A model generated the notes under the pieces. That model worked only from the letters and a program-made list of their open reading frames with translations. It ran no database searches and was not told the origin of the DNA. A program made the position numbers and the translations under genes. Shown here in pieces: positions 16,746 to 26,932 of a stretch of 64,000 nt of DNA. The stretch is taken from the NCBI GenBank assembly GCA_020638835.1, contig JACKHV010000001.1, forward strand, positions 496,001 to 560,000, read 5' to 3'. Each line of letters begins with the position of its first letter. The first letter of the stretch is position 1. The stretch is from Planctomycetota bacterium. GTDB lineage: Bacteria; Planctomycetota; UBA1135; GCA-002686595.

Positions 16746-19700
16746 ATGTCGTCCTCTCCCACGAATCCGCCCGCACCCGAGGAGCTGCTGGAGCACGTCG
16801 CCTTCGTGCGACAGCTCGCGCGGGGGCTCGTGTACGGCGAGGATCGCGTCGACGACGTCGTGCAGCAGAGCTTCCTGCGCGCTCTCAAGAGTCCGCCGAA
16901 GCACCGCGGGAACCTGCGCTCCTGGTTCGCCGTCGTCGTGCGCAACGTCGTCTACCGCGAAGCCGGCCGCACCCGCGTGCGCGAGGACGCGCAGTGGGGC
17001 GCCGTGGAGGAGTCCGGCGCGGCCGAGGCCGCGGACCGCGCGGCGGAGCGCGCCGACTTCCAGCGCTCGATCTCCGAGGCGGTGCACGAGCTGCCGGAGC
17101 CCTTCCGTACGGTCGTCGTGCTGCGCTACTTCGACGAGCTGTCGATCGACGAGATCGCGGAACACCTCGGCGTGCCGCGGGAGACGGTGCGCTCGCGGCA
17201 GCGTCGCGGACTCGCGCGGCTGCGCGAGCACCTCGCGCGCGACGACCGCCGCACCGGCGGCGACTGGCGGGCCTCCGCGCTCGCGCTGCTCGGCGAACCC
17301 GCGCCGTCGCCCGAGCTGTCGCTCGCCTCGACCGCGAGCTGGTGGTTGCCGCTCGCGGTCAGCCTGCCGCTCGTGATGCTCGGCGGCGCGTGGTGGTGGA
17401 CGAGCTCGTCGAACGACGTTCCGGACCGCGCAGTCGAACCGATCGGCGCCGTCGGGCGCGACGCGGCGTCGGTCGGCGACGGTGAGGACCGCGAGTCGGC
17501 GGCGGAGCGTGAGGCGCTCGCCGCAGTGGACTCGGCGCTCGAAGCCGGGGCGGCACGCGCGCGGATCACGGACCTCTACGAGGGCCTCCCGCTCGAAGGC
17601 GCGAGCTTGGTCGTCGGCGTGCGCAGCGGCGAGGTCTGGAAGCTCGCCGAACTCTCGGCCGACGCGGACGGCGAGTGCCGCGGAGCGTTCCGGCCCGTCG
17701 ACGCCCTACCGTCGGGGCTCGAGTTCGTGCTGGGGACGAACGCCCCGCGCAGCTTCGCCTTCGCGCGCGCCGTCGGGCATGCACCCCTGCGCGTCGCGCC
17801 CTTGCCCGCCGCCGCGCGTCCCTCCGCCGAAGGCCTGCGCGACCTCGGCGAGCTGCGGCTCGAGCCGGGCGTTCCCGTGCGCGGACGCGTCGTGCGCGAC
17901 GCGGACGGCAGCGCGGTGTCCGGCGCGCGGCTGTGGCTGTCGGACGACGGCGGCGAGTCGGGCAACGCGGACCGCGCCGTCGCCGTCGGTGTCACGGGCG
18001 CGAACGGGCGCTTCACGCTCGACGAGCTGATCGCGCCGAATCGCTTCGCGCCCTACACCTGGACGCTGTTCGCGGAACACGACGGCCGCTGCGGCTGGCG
18101 CAAGCTGCAGCTCGACGCGCTCGCGACCGAAGTCGAAGTCGAGGTCGAATTGGGGCCCTACGCCGCGCTCGACTTGACCGTTCTCGACGAAGCGGACGAG
18201 CCGCTCGTCGGCGCTACCGTGCGCGCGCTGACCTTCCACGCGCCGTGGTCGAAGGAGGGGGCGGGCGACGCCTTGCTCGGGGGCGCGGGCGGTCCGCTGC
18301 ACCGCAACTTCGAGGGCGTGACGGACGCGAGCGGCCGCGTCTTCTTCGAGGCACTTCCGGCCCGCGACGACACGCTCTCCGCGCTCGCGGGTAGCGACCC
18401 GGCGCGCGGTCGTCGCGGTGGTCCCTACGAGCTGCGCATCGAGAGCGCCGGGCGGAGCGTGCGCGTCGTCGACGAGTTCAGTTTGCCAGTCGGCGAGCGC
18501 AGCGAACTCACCGTGCGCCTGGCGCAGCTGACGGCGAGCGACCGACCCGGACGCGTCGTGTCAGCGCAGGACGGTCGCGTGCTGCGCGACGCGTGGGTGC
18601 GCGCACCCGAGCTCGAGCGCCGCATCGCTGTCGACGAACACGGCACCTTCGTCCTGCCGCACGACTTCCCGCGCCGCATCGAGGTCGGCGCGCCCGGTCA
18701 CTTGACGCGCGCTTTCGACTGGTCCGAAGCGGACACGACCGCGCGCGACTGCGAGCTCGAACCGGCGCTCGAGCTGCGCGGCGTCGTGCGGGAGCGCGAC
18801 GGCGCGCGGCTCGCGAACCTGCTCGTGCGCGCCGAGGGCGGATCGCGTGAAGCGGCGACGGCGCTACTCCGCACGTCGCGCGCCGTCGAAGCGCGCACGG
18901 ACGAGAATGGCACCTTCCGGCTGGAAGGCCTGAGCGCCGGCGACTGGCAGGTCGGCGTCGTGCTGCCGCCCGGAAGCCCGTGGCGTCCGCGAGACGCGCA
19001 GGTCGTCGAGGCGGGGCGCGACGACCTCGAGATCGTCCTGCAGCGCGACGCACGACCGGGACGAGCGGTGCGCGTGCGCATCGTCGACGCGGAGACGCGC
19101 GAGACGCTGCGCGCCCTCGACGCCGAGCTCGCCTGGGTCGGTTCCGACGCGCCGCCGCCGCCGCGCGTGGAACTCCTCCCCGACGCGGTCGAACTCGCCG
19201 ACGTGCGTCCGGGAAGCTGGCGACTGTGGGCGCGCGTCTCCGGGCGCGGCGCATGCCTGCTCGACTTCACGCTCGAGGAGGACGACACCCCGCTCGAGCT
19301 CGAGCTGCCGTGCAGCGGCATCTGCCGCATCGAGGGTCGCGTCGCGCTGCCCGCCGACGCCGGCGTCCCGCGTGATTGGATCGTCGCTTCCGTGTTCCAG
19401 GGTCCGGGGCCGCCCGGCCGCTGGCCTGGCTTGCGCGGCGAATACGGCAGCCGCGCGATGCGCTCACCGGTCGCCGAGGACGGGAGCTTCGCGATGGACA
19501 CGGTCGTGGCCGGTCCCTACCGGCTCGAGCTGATCGCCGACGACTGGATCGCTTCCGCGCGCGTCGTCGTCGAACCGGGCACGACCCTCGAGGCGCGCCT
19601 CCGCGCCGAGCGTGCCGGCGAGTTGCTCCTCCGTGGCGCGCTGCCGATCCCCGAGGGCCTCTCGCTGTGGCTGTCGGACGGCGTCGGCGGCGAGGCGTGG

Positions 19701-19898
19701 CACTGGCTGCGGCCCGAGCTGGTCGGCGCGGGCTGGGAGGTGCGCCGTGCGCTGCCTCCGGGCGACCAGCGCTGGGCCCTCGCGCAGCGCACCCCGCCCG
19801 GCAGCGCGCGCCCGCTGCCGCCGGGGCCGGTGCTCGCGGAGGGGGGAGTCGCGATCCAGAGCGGCCGCACCCACACCGTCGAGGTCAGCTGGAACTGA
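16746..19898 (+). CDS. Membrane-tethered ECF sigma factor with large C-terminal beta-sandwich region
   Basis: The protein has 1050 residues. Residues 1-165 are an ECF sigma factor: region 2 (EELLEHVAFVRQLARGLVYG through RGNLRSWFAVVVRNVVYRE) and region 4 with the helix-turn-helix LSIDEIAEHLGVPRETVRSR. At about 196-217 there is one hydrophobic span (WWLPLAVSLPLVMLGGAWWW). The remaining 830 residues carry repeated carboxypeptidase-regulatory-like sandwiches, each with VxGxVxDxxGxxLxGAxV and TDxxGxFxLxxL patterns (for example VRGRVVRDADGSAVSGARL, ARTDENGTFRLEGLSAGDW). With sigma inside, the C-terminus would be outside, giving a one-protein transmembrane signalling design. A paralogue follows in tandem. 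No anti-sigma gene is adjacent. Confidence 0.9.
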   Translation: MSSSPTNPPAPEELLEHVAFVRQLARGLVYGEDRVDDVVQQSFLRALKSPPKHRGNLRSWFAVVVRNVVYREAGRTRVREDAQWGAVEESGAAEAADRAAERADFQRSISEAVHELPEPFRTVVVLRYFDELSIDEIAEHLGVPRETVRSRQRRGLARLREHLARDDRRTGGDWRASALALLGEPAPSPELSLASTASWWLPLAVSLPLVMLGGAWWWTSSSNDVPDRAVEPIGAVGRDAASVGDGEDRESAAEREALAAVDSALEAGAARARITDLYEGLPLEGASLVVGVRSGEVWKLAELSADADGECRGAFRPVDALPSGLEFVLGTNAPRSFAFARAVGHAPLRVAPLPAAARPSAEGLRDLGELRLEPGVPVRGRVVRDADGSAVSGARLWLSDDGGESGNADRAVAVGVTGANGRFTLDELIAPNRFAPYTWTLFAEHDGRCGWRKLQLDALATEVEVEVELGPYAALDLTVLDEADEPLVGATVRALTFHAPWSKEGAGDALLGGAGGPLHRNFEGVTDASGRVFFEALPARDDTLSALAGSDPARGRRGGPYELRIESAGRSVRVVDEFSLPVGERSELTVRLAQLTASDRPGRVVSAQDGRVLRDAWVRAPELERRIAVDEHGTFVLPHDFPRRIEVGAPGHLTRAFDWSEADTTARDCELEPALELRGVVRERDGARLANLLVRAEGGSREAATALLRTSRAVEARTDENGTFRLEGLSAGDWQVGVVLPPGSPWRPRDAQVVEAGRDDLEIVLQRDARPGRAVRVRIVDAETRETLRALDAELAWVGSDAPPPPRVELLPDAVELADVRPGSWRLWARVSGRGACLLDFTLEEDDTPLELELPCSGICRIEGRVALPADAGVPRDWIVASVFQGPGPPGRWPGLRGEYGSRAMRSPVAEDGSFAMDTVVAGPYRLELIADDWIASARVVVEPGTTLEARLRAERAGELLLRGALPIPEGLSLWLSDGVGGEAWHWLRPELVGAGWEVRRALPPGDQRWALAQRTPPGSARPLPPGPVLAEGGVAIQSGRTHTVEVSWN

Positions 19899-20132
19899 CT
19901 GGCTTCCGTGTGGTCCGCGGGCCGGCGAGGCGTCCCAAGCGCCTGGGCCACCGCGGCTTGCGGGCTCCGGTGGGCGAGCGAGGGGCCTGCGCACCGGGAG
20001 TGCCTCCGTCGGTGACTCCCGCCGCGGCCCGGGTATCCCTGGGAGGGGTTCCCGCGGGCGAACGCTCGGCGACCGGGCCTCCTCCCCGGGACGAGCGCGG
20101 CGCTCCCACCAACACGAAACCCAGTCAGTTCC
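19891..20132. repeat. Long-range inverted repeat between the two sigma-factor genes
   Basis: GGAACTGACTGGCTTCCGTG (19891 onward, overlapping the last codons of the first sigma gene) and its near complement ending at 20132 (CACGAAACCCAGTCAGTTCC) form imperfect 24-25-base arms around about 190 bases of GC-rich sequence. Smaller hairpins lie inside (for example CGGGAGTGCC...GACTCCCG). It may terminate the first gene or insulate the second. No GTACCG core is present at its ends. Confidence 0.6.
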
Positions 20133-20189
20133 GGAAAGAAGAAGGGGTTTCCTTCACGGCTCGGGACCCCCCGTACCTTCTATCCGTCG

Positions 20190-23100
20190 ATGTCCGAAGG
20201 CGCCGCATCCTCCCCCGTCACCATCGAAGAGCTGCTCGAGCACGGGCGCTGGGTCCGTCGTCTGGCGACCTCGCTGGTGGTGGGTGAGGAGGCCGCGGAG
20301 GAGCTGGCGCAGGCCAGCATGGTGCAGGCGATCTCGCATCCGCCGCGGCACCGCGGGAACCTGCGGGCTTGGCTGGCGACGATCACGCGCAACGTGGCGC
20401 GGGACCGCGGTCGTGAGCGGGACCGGGAGAAGGATCCGCGCTGGCTCGAGGCGGTGCGCCGCGAGCACGGGCTCGACTCGGGGGACCAGATCGTTGCGCG
20501 CATCGAGACGCAGCGCCTCGTCAGCGAGGTGCTGCTCGGCCTCGAGCCGCAGCTGCGCGACGTCCTCGTGCTGCGCTTCTACGACGAGCTGTCGTACCGC
20601 GAGATCGGCGAGCGCCTGGACCTGCCCGCGGAGACGGCGCGCTCGCGCACGGCGCGCGGGCTAGAGGAACTGCGCCGTCGGCTCGACCAGAAGGGCGGCG
20701 AGTCCGCGGTGGAGTGGCGCACCGGTCTCGTGCTTTGGATCGGCAGCGCGGAATGGACGCGACTCGCCGGTGGTTCCGGCGCGGCGGTCGGGGGAGGACT
20801 CGTCGGCTGGGCGCCGGGACTCTCCGCGCTCCAGCTCTTCGCGGTGCTGCTGCTGTCCGGCCTGCTCGCGCTCTTCGCGTGGGCGCCGTGGGGGAAGGAA
20901 TCCCTGCCGGACACGCTGGCGCTGGGCCCCAACTCCGGAGCCCCGCAGGACTCGTCCGTCGCGGCGGCGGGTCCCGCGACCGAGACGGCGGCGGACCGCA
21001 CGACCGCCGGGTCCGACACGCGCGCGGAGCTGGGGGACTGGGTCGGCGTCAGCGGTCGCGTGTTGGAGCACGCGGGCCGCGCACCCGTCGCCGGCGCTCG
21101 CGTGCTGTTGACGGAGGGCTGCCGCCGCGGTCGCGCCAAGCGGATCGAGACCGAGACCGACGCCGAAGGGCGCTTCCGCTTCGACGGACGCCTCGAGGAG
21201 TTCGAGCTCGGTCCCGAGCGCCTGCTGGCCTCCTTCGAGGGTGACTTCGTGCTGCGCATCGAGACGGACGTCGAGCTGGCGAGCTTCGAGGACACCTTCT
21301 CGCGCGCGACCATGACCGGCGATCTTAGCGGACAGTCCGCGCTCGACGCCGACCTCGGAGACCTCACGCTCACGCACGCCGTGCCGCTGCGCGTCTCGCT
21401 CGACGGCGACTGGGCGCCGAGTGGCAGCTTGTGGATGGGCGAGCTGTCACCGGGCGAGCACCCGCCGCGCCGGTTCCGACAAGTCGGCGACTGGGGCGCG
21501 TCGCGCGAGCCGCGGCTGTGGGACCTCTTCGGCGCCTACGTCCACCGCGACGCGAGCCGCGTCTTGATCGCGCTCGACGGAGCGGGAGGCTTCGCGTACG
21601 TCGACGTGGACCTTCCGCTCGACGCCGCGCGACCTCGTGCGCTGCACCTCGAGCGATCACCACCGGGTCGCGTCGAAGTCCAGCTGCTCGATGGCGAAGA
21701 CCGGCCCGTCCAGAACGTGCCGGTCGTCGCCACTCCGCTGTTCTGGCCGCTGCGCAGCCCGGGCACGCGTGACTTCTGCTACCACGCCCGTCTGCCGCGC
21801 CCGACGGGCTTCGACGCGTCGCGGCGCAGCGTCACGAACGAGGACGGCGTCGCCGTCTTCGAGTCGTTGCCCTCGGGGACGGCCGTCGACGCGGCGGAAG
21901 ACGCCGGGCGCGACGGCTTGCATCCCGCGGGAACCTACGTGTTCTGCGCCGGTGACTACGGCTCGGCGCCGCGTCCGCACCGCTTGCACGCTCCCTCCGT
22001 CGTGCGCGCGGGCGACGTGAACCGACTCACGCTGCGCTACGACGAGTCTCGACGCGTCGACATCGAAGGTCGCGTCACCGACGAGGACGGCAAGCCGCTC
22101 TCCGGCATCCCGGTCGCCGCCGTCGACCACCTCTACACGAGCCTCATGTCGGGCAATCAGGGGTCGCCGATCGAAGTCCGGGACTTCACGGACTCCGAAG
22201 GTCGCTACCGCTTGCTCGACGTGGATCGCCAGGCGCAAGGCGTCGAGATCGTCTCGGTGGACGGCGTCGACGTCGGACGCGCGCACGCGCTGTACGAGAT
22301 CGGGGTCCCCGACGCGGGCGTGCGCCGCTTCGACGTCGTGCTCCCGCTCGCGAAGGACCTCCGCGGTTGGCTGGTGGACGCGCAGGGTCAACCCGTGCAC
22401 CGTCCTGGCCTCACCGTCTACGCGCGTCCCGCGAAGCTCGATCCGCTGCGCGAACATCCGGCGCCCGACTTCAGGATGGCAGTGGAGGCGGACGGATCGT
22501 TCGGCACTCGCGCGCTGCCAGAGGGACGCTGGGTGCTGTACCCCTTCGAGTTCGAAGCCCGCGGACTGGTGCCCTTCGAGCCGTTCGAGTTCCAGCTCGG
22601 CGAGGTCCGCTCGAGGTGATCGTCGAGGCCTTCGGCGAACGCGCGACGCGCCTCGAGCTGGACGTGGTGGACGCGCGCGGCGCGGAGGTGCTCGGGGTCG
22701 CCGAGGCCGTGGCCGTGCAGCAACGCGATGGTCGTCGCGCGCCGCTCGTCGTCGAAGCGAGCAGCGGGACGGGAACCGGCCACGTGACGTGGAACGCGTT
22801 GCCCGCGGGGAAGTGGGACGTGTGCGTGTCGCTCTACGGCGGCCGCCGCGCCTGGAAGTCGATCGACGTCGACGGGAGCAGTCCGATCCGCTCGGACTCC
22901 ATCGCCGTCGAAGCAACGGGGGGCCTCACGGTGACCCTCGAACCCGGCGCCGTCGCCGCCGCGCTCGCCAAGGAGGTGGTGACGGCCCGGCTCATCGGCC
23001 CCGAGTGGGTCGATGCGGGACCCGATGTGGAGAGCCGTTTCGCAGCGGTCGGGGTGCAGGCTCGCATCGGGCGCGATGGACGCGCCCGCTTCGATGACCT

Positions 23101-23493
23101 GCCCCCCGGCCGTTACGAACTGCGCTGCGCGGAGGGCTCCCTCGTCGGGCGCGCCGTGTGCCGCGTGGAGGCGGGAATCGGTCGGAAGCGAAGCTCTCGG
23201 TCGAGGCCGGTCGCGAGCTGGTCCTCGTCGGCGACGCGCGGCCCTGGCTCGACCAGTGGATGCAGCTGCGGCTCTTCGTGCGCGGCGCGGACGGCGTCTG
23301 GGCTCCCTGGCCGGTGGTGGTGGAGGGCGACGCCGCGCGGGCGATCCTGCCCGCCGACGCCGTCGAGTGGGAGGCACGCTGGTGGTCCCCGGCCGTCGCG
23401 GGGATCCAGCGCTCGACGCCGGTCTCGGACCGCGCCCACGGCCCGGTGGAGGGTCAGGGCGGCGCGAGAATCTCCGCCGAACTGCCTCACTGA
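20190..23493 (+). CDS. Second membrane-tethered ECF sigma factor (paralogue, two frameshifts)
   Basis: The intact reading would be about 1100 residues. It starts MSEGAASSPVTIEELLEHGR, with sigma region 2 (PPRHRGNLRAWLATITRNVARD) and region 4 (LSYREIGERLDLPAETARSR), then one span (LSALQLFAVLLLSGLLALFAW). Repeated carboxypeptidase-regulatory-like sandwiches follow. The first frame ends at 22619. The protein continues in the next frame (LEVIVEAFGERATRLELDVV) and, after a second shift near 23170-23180, ends in the third frame at 23493. Both shifts behave as one-base losses. Total length and layout match the upstream paralogue, so the breaks may be sequence errors. Confidence 0.8.
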
Positions 23494-23680
23494 GGCCTCG
23501 AGGGGGCCTTCTCGGCCCCAACATCCGGGAGGGCGACGCGTACCGACGGCGCCTCGCAGGGCTGGAATCAGTCCTGCGACCCTTGGCCGTTTCCGCCGCT
23601 TGGGGCACGATCTCCGCTCGAGATTCTCGCCACGCCTGCCGATCGAGCCCTCACGAATCCCTTCCACCCCCCTCCAGACC

Positions 23681-25083
23681 ATGCACGCACGACTCCTCCG
23701 CTCGCGACGCCTGCCGCTCCTCGCGGTCCTCCTCGCCGGCTCCTTCGCCTTCTCCGCCTGCTCGGAACGAGCCGCCGACGCCACCAGCGGACAGCAGGCC
23801 TCCACGGCCCAGGCCCCGGCGAACCAGACCAAGCCCGCGACTGCCGACGCGGCGAGCAAGGGCGCGAACAGCCTGGCGGCCGGGCCCGCGATGGGGGAGA
23901 AGGAAGCCCGCAAGCCGGTCGACGACCCGAAGGCGGACGCCGCCGCCAAGGAAGCCTACGCGCGCGGCAAGCAGGACCCCGCCGCCGGCGCGATCGACCG
24001 CGAGAACTACAAGACGGAGATGCAGGCGCTCAGCAAGGCGCTCGCGGAAGGCAAGATCTCCAAGGACGACTACGAGAACCAGAAGTACCAGCTCGAGCAG
24101 CGCATGCGCGGAGGCGGCGCCGAGGCTCCGAAGCCGGTCGACCCCGACGGCGCGAAGCTCGTCTTCGCCACGAAGGAACACGACTTCGGAACGGTCTGGG
24201 ACACGCAGGACCTGACCTTCGAGTTCGCCTTCGAGAACCAGGGCCAGAAGACGCTCGAGATCACGCGCGTCAAGCCGAGCTGCGGTTGCACGACGACCTC
24301 GCTCTCGCGCACCAGCTTCGAGCCGGGTGAAGGCGAACTGATCCCGATCGTCTGGAAGCCGAAGGGCATCGGACCGCAGAAGAAGACCGTCACGGTCTCC
24401 TACAACAACGGTCCCGATCAGGTGCTGAACATCTCGGCGAACCTGAAGCAGTTCGTCGCGATGGAACCCACCCTGCTCCGCCTCGGCGACCTGGCGCAGC
24501 ACGAGGAGCACCACGAGGAGCTGAAGCTCATCCCCGCCGACAAGAACTTCCAGATCACGAGCATCACGAGCTCGAACGACTTCCTCGCGGCGTCGGAGAA
24601 GGGTCGGACGCAGAGGGCAACATCCTCATCGACGTGGTGATCAAGGAGGACGCGCCGTGGGGCAACTTCAACGCGCGCCTCGAGATCGAAGGCACGGGCG
24701 TCACCGACCCCGGCACCGAGCCGGTCACCCACCACGTGATGACGCAGGTCATCGCGAAGATGTACGGCGACATCCGCATGGAGCCGGAGCAGATCCAGCT
24801 CGGCATCGTCCAGGCGAACAGCCCCTTCCGCGGTGAGGCGATCCTCTACCACAAGGACGGCGTCGAGTTCGAGCTGGCTGAGCTGAGCGTCCGCTTCAGC
24901 CGCCCCGAGATGCAGGTCCACTCCGAGAAGACGACGAAGGACGGCAAGCCCGCCGTGAAGATCGTCGTCGAGGGCGACACGACCGGATTCGACGAGCGCT
25001 ACGTCCGCGGCACGATCTTCTTCAAGACCAGCCTCGGCGACGCGGACAACCAGCAGCTGCAGATCGCCGGATCCGTGCGCTGA
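23681..25083 (+). CDS. DUF1573 lipoprotein, one frameshift
   Basis: The intact reading is about 467 residues. The N-terminus is a lipoprotein signal (LLAVLLAGSFAFSAC). A long Ala/Lys/Asp-rich low-complexity linker with a predicted helical segment follows (ALAEGKISKDDYENQKYQ). Then come DUF1573 domains with the family signature VKPSCGCTTTSL, followed by Ig-like sandwiches to SVR at the end. The frame breaks near 24600: one missing G in GAGAAGGG(G)TCGG restores EKGSDAEGNILIDVVIK. The family is exported and abundant in Bacteroidetes and planctomycetes; its function is unknown. Confidence 0.85.
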
Positions 25084-25107
25084 TCCGCGAGCTCGAGCGC
25101 GAACGCG

Positions 25108-25137
25108 AGAGGGCGGTGCCGCGAGGCGCCGCCCTCT
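25108..25137. terminator. Bidirectional terminator-like hairpin
   Basis: AGAGGGCGGTGCC (25108-25120) pairs with GGCGCCGCCCTCT (25125-25137) over 13 positions with one G-T, loop GCGA. It lies between the convergent DUF1573 and methyltransferase genes. No clear T-run is present. Confidence 0.65.
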
Positions 25138-25156
25138 TCGCTTGGTCTGTGCGCGC

Positions 25157-25825
25157 TCAGCGCGCGTGCAGCACCCACAAGGGGATGCGACCCAGCGGCG
25201 CGCGTTCCTCGACCTCGAAGAACTCCTCCGCCGCGGCGCGGATCGTCCGCGCGTCGTAGTCGCCGCCCGATCCCTGGCGCGCCGCGCGTTCGCGCACGTT
25301 GTCGGGCAGACGCTCGAGGTCGACGCGGTTGGAGAAGATCAGGCGGCCGTCGCAGACCGTGCGCATGCGCTGGAACAACAAGCGGTGGTCGAGCACGGCG
25401 CGCTCGTCGCGGTCGCTGCCGAAGTAGAAGTACTGGTACGCGTTGACGAGCAGCGCGACCTCGAAGGGCGCGGCGCCCGCCTCGACCTCCGCCGCGAGCT
25501 CGTCGAGCCGTTGTTCGCGGAAGTCGGCGTCGATCCGGAGGTGCGCCGCCGCGGCGCGCGACGCGTCCAGGTCGGGCCGATGCACGTCGAGGCCGACCGC
25601 GCGCGGGCAGCCGGCGCGCGCCGCTTGCAGCACGAACCAACCCTTGCAGCTCGCGAGGTCGACGAGGCTCCGCGGGGAGCGCGGGTAGAGGGCGCGCAGG
25701 CGGCCTTCGCGTCTCCACAGCTTCCAGCTCGGCACGAGCCGCGAGCCGACGACGCGGTAGTCGTGGTTGTGCGGATAGGAGTGCGCGAGGTAGCGCCGAC
25801 TCTCACGGTCCAGTCCCGGCGTCAT
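25157..25825 (-). CDS. Class I SAM-dependent methyltransferase-like protein
   Basis: The protein has 222 residues. Motif I is degenerate but recognisable (SLVDLASCKGWFVLQAA), followed by motif II with an acidic residue (AVGLDVHRPDLD) and motif IV-like VALLVNAYQYFYFG. DLASCKGWF recalls bacterial proteins that resemble the CmoB group, but this is too weak for a substrate call. It is on the minus strand, convergent with the DUF1573 gene. Confidence 0.65.
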   Translation of the reverse strand: MTPGLDRESRRYLAHSYPHNHDYRVVGSRLVPSWKLWRREGRLRALYPRSPRSLVDLASCKGWFVLQAARAGCPRAVGLDVHRPDLDASRAAAAHLRIDADFREQRLDELAAEVEAGAAPFEVALLVNAYQYFYFGSDRDERAVLDHRLLFQRMRTVCDGRLIFSNRVDLERLPDNVRERAARQGSGGDYDARTIRAAAEEFFEVEERAPLGRIPLWVLHAR

Positions 25826-25879
25826 GGCGCGTGATTGTGGCAGCCGGACGCCGCGAGGCTCCAGCGATTCCCGCGCGCT

Positions 25880-26509
25880 TCAGATCTTCCGCAGGACGCG
25901 CATCCAGCTCTCGGGCTCGGCGCGCAGGTGGTAGTCCGTGCGGGAGTACGCGAAGCGCACGACGCCGGCCGGGTCGAGCACGAAGAGTCCGGGCACGGGA
26001 ACCTCGCGACGTCCGCCGTAGGCGATCCGCTCGGCGCGCAGCACGGCGCGCAGCGGATCGTCGAACTCGATCTCCAGGCCGAAGCCGCGCGCGACGCGGC
26101 TGTCCGCGTCCTGCAGCAGCGGGAAGTCGAGCCCCAGGGAAGTCGCGAACTCCGCGCAGCGCTCGGCCGGCTCGGGCGACAAGGCGAGGATCGACGCGCC
26201 GGTCTCGCGCACTTGCGGCGCGTACCGCTCGAGGTACTGCAGCTCCGTCGCGCTGAACGGGCACCATGCGCCGCGGATGAAGCAGACCAGCAGCGGTCCG
26301 TCGGCGAGCAAGTCGGAGGATCGCAGGGCGTCGCCCGACGGAGTCGCGAGCTCGAACTCCGGCGCGCGTTCGCCCACGTCGAGCACGCGCGTTGCGCTGA
26401 CGCCGGCGCACGTCTCTCGGAGCGCGCTCTCGGCCGCCTCGAGCACTCCGGCGGAGAGCTGGGCTTCCAAGGACGCGCGAACCTGTCGCAGGTCTCGGGC
26501 GAGGCTCAT
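25880..26509 (-). CDS. Peroxiredoxin-like (AhpC/TSA family) protein
   Basis: The protein has 209 residues. A helical N-terminal extension precedes the thioredoxin-fold domain (GERAPEFELATPSGDALRSSD). The active-site region reads FIRGAWCPFSATELQYLE, with the presumed peroxidatic Cys in WCPF. The second Cys of the common WCPYC form is Ser here, so it would need another resolving thiol. VPVPGLFVLDPAGVVRFAY is the expected C-terminal strand pair. It is likely a cytoplasmic peroxide or thiol reductase. Confidence 0.8.
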   Translation of the reverse strand: MSLARDLRQVRASLEAQLSAGVLEAAESALRETCAGVSATRVLDVGERAPEFELATPSGDALRSSDLLADGPLLVCFIRGAWCPFSATELQYLERYAPQVRETGASILALSPEPAERCAEFATSLGLDFPLLQDADSRVARGFGLEIEFDDPLRAVLRAERIAYGGRREVPVPGLFVLDPAGVVRFAYSRTDYHLRAEPESWMRVLRKI

Positions 26510-26932
26510 GGGGGGGCGCGGTGCGCGGAAGGTCGCCGCGCGCCGCAGGGTCGAAAGGAACGGCGGCCTCGCTTCCGTGATGGAATCCCCGGGAAAGTCG
26601 GGTGCCTCGGGCGCCGCCGCTCACGAGATTCCTCGCTCGCGCCCCTCGGGGGCGCCGGTCCGTAGCGGACTTTTCGTGGCGCCCGCGCGAGAGACGTCGT
26701 TGCGGCGACGAAAGCGCGTCTCGGGCCCGCCAACGGGGGTGCGGAGGCGGCGAGCGCGTCGATCCGCGGCCTCCCGACGCCACTCTCCGTCGAAATCTCG
26801 CGGCAGCTCGCTCCACGGCGCTTCAGCGAGTCGGCGCGTGCCCCTGCTCGCTCCGACGCGCCGCTCATAGAATCGAAACGTCGACTTCACCTGAGTCGGT
26901 GAGTCCAGCAGCCACTAGGGAGACACTCCAAC
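26510..26932. other. Intergenic region of about 420 bases
   Basis: This is a divergent gap between the peroxiredoxin-like gene and a secreted-protein gene. It is GC-rich with no frame that shows family features. Near its right end are a possible -10 (TAGAAT at about 26870) and an SD-like GGGAG before the ATG at 26933. I see nothing else I can support. Confidence 0.5.
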
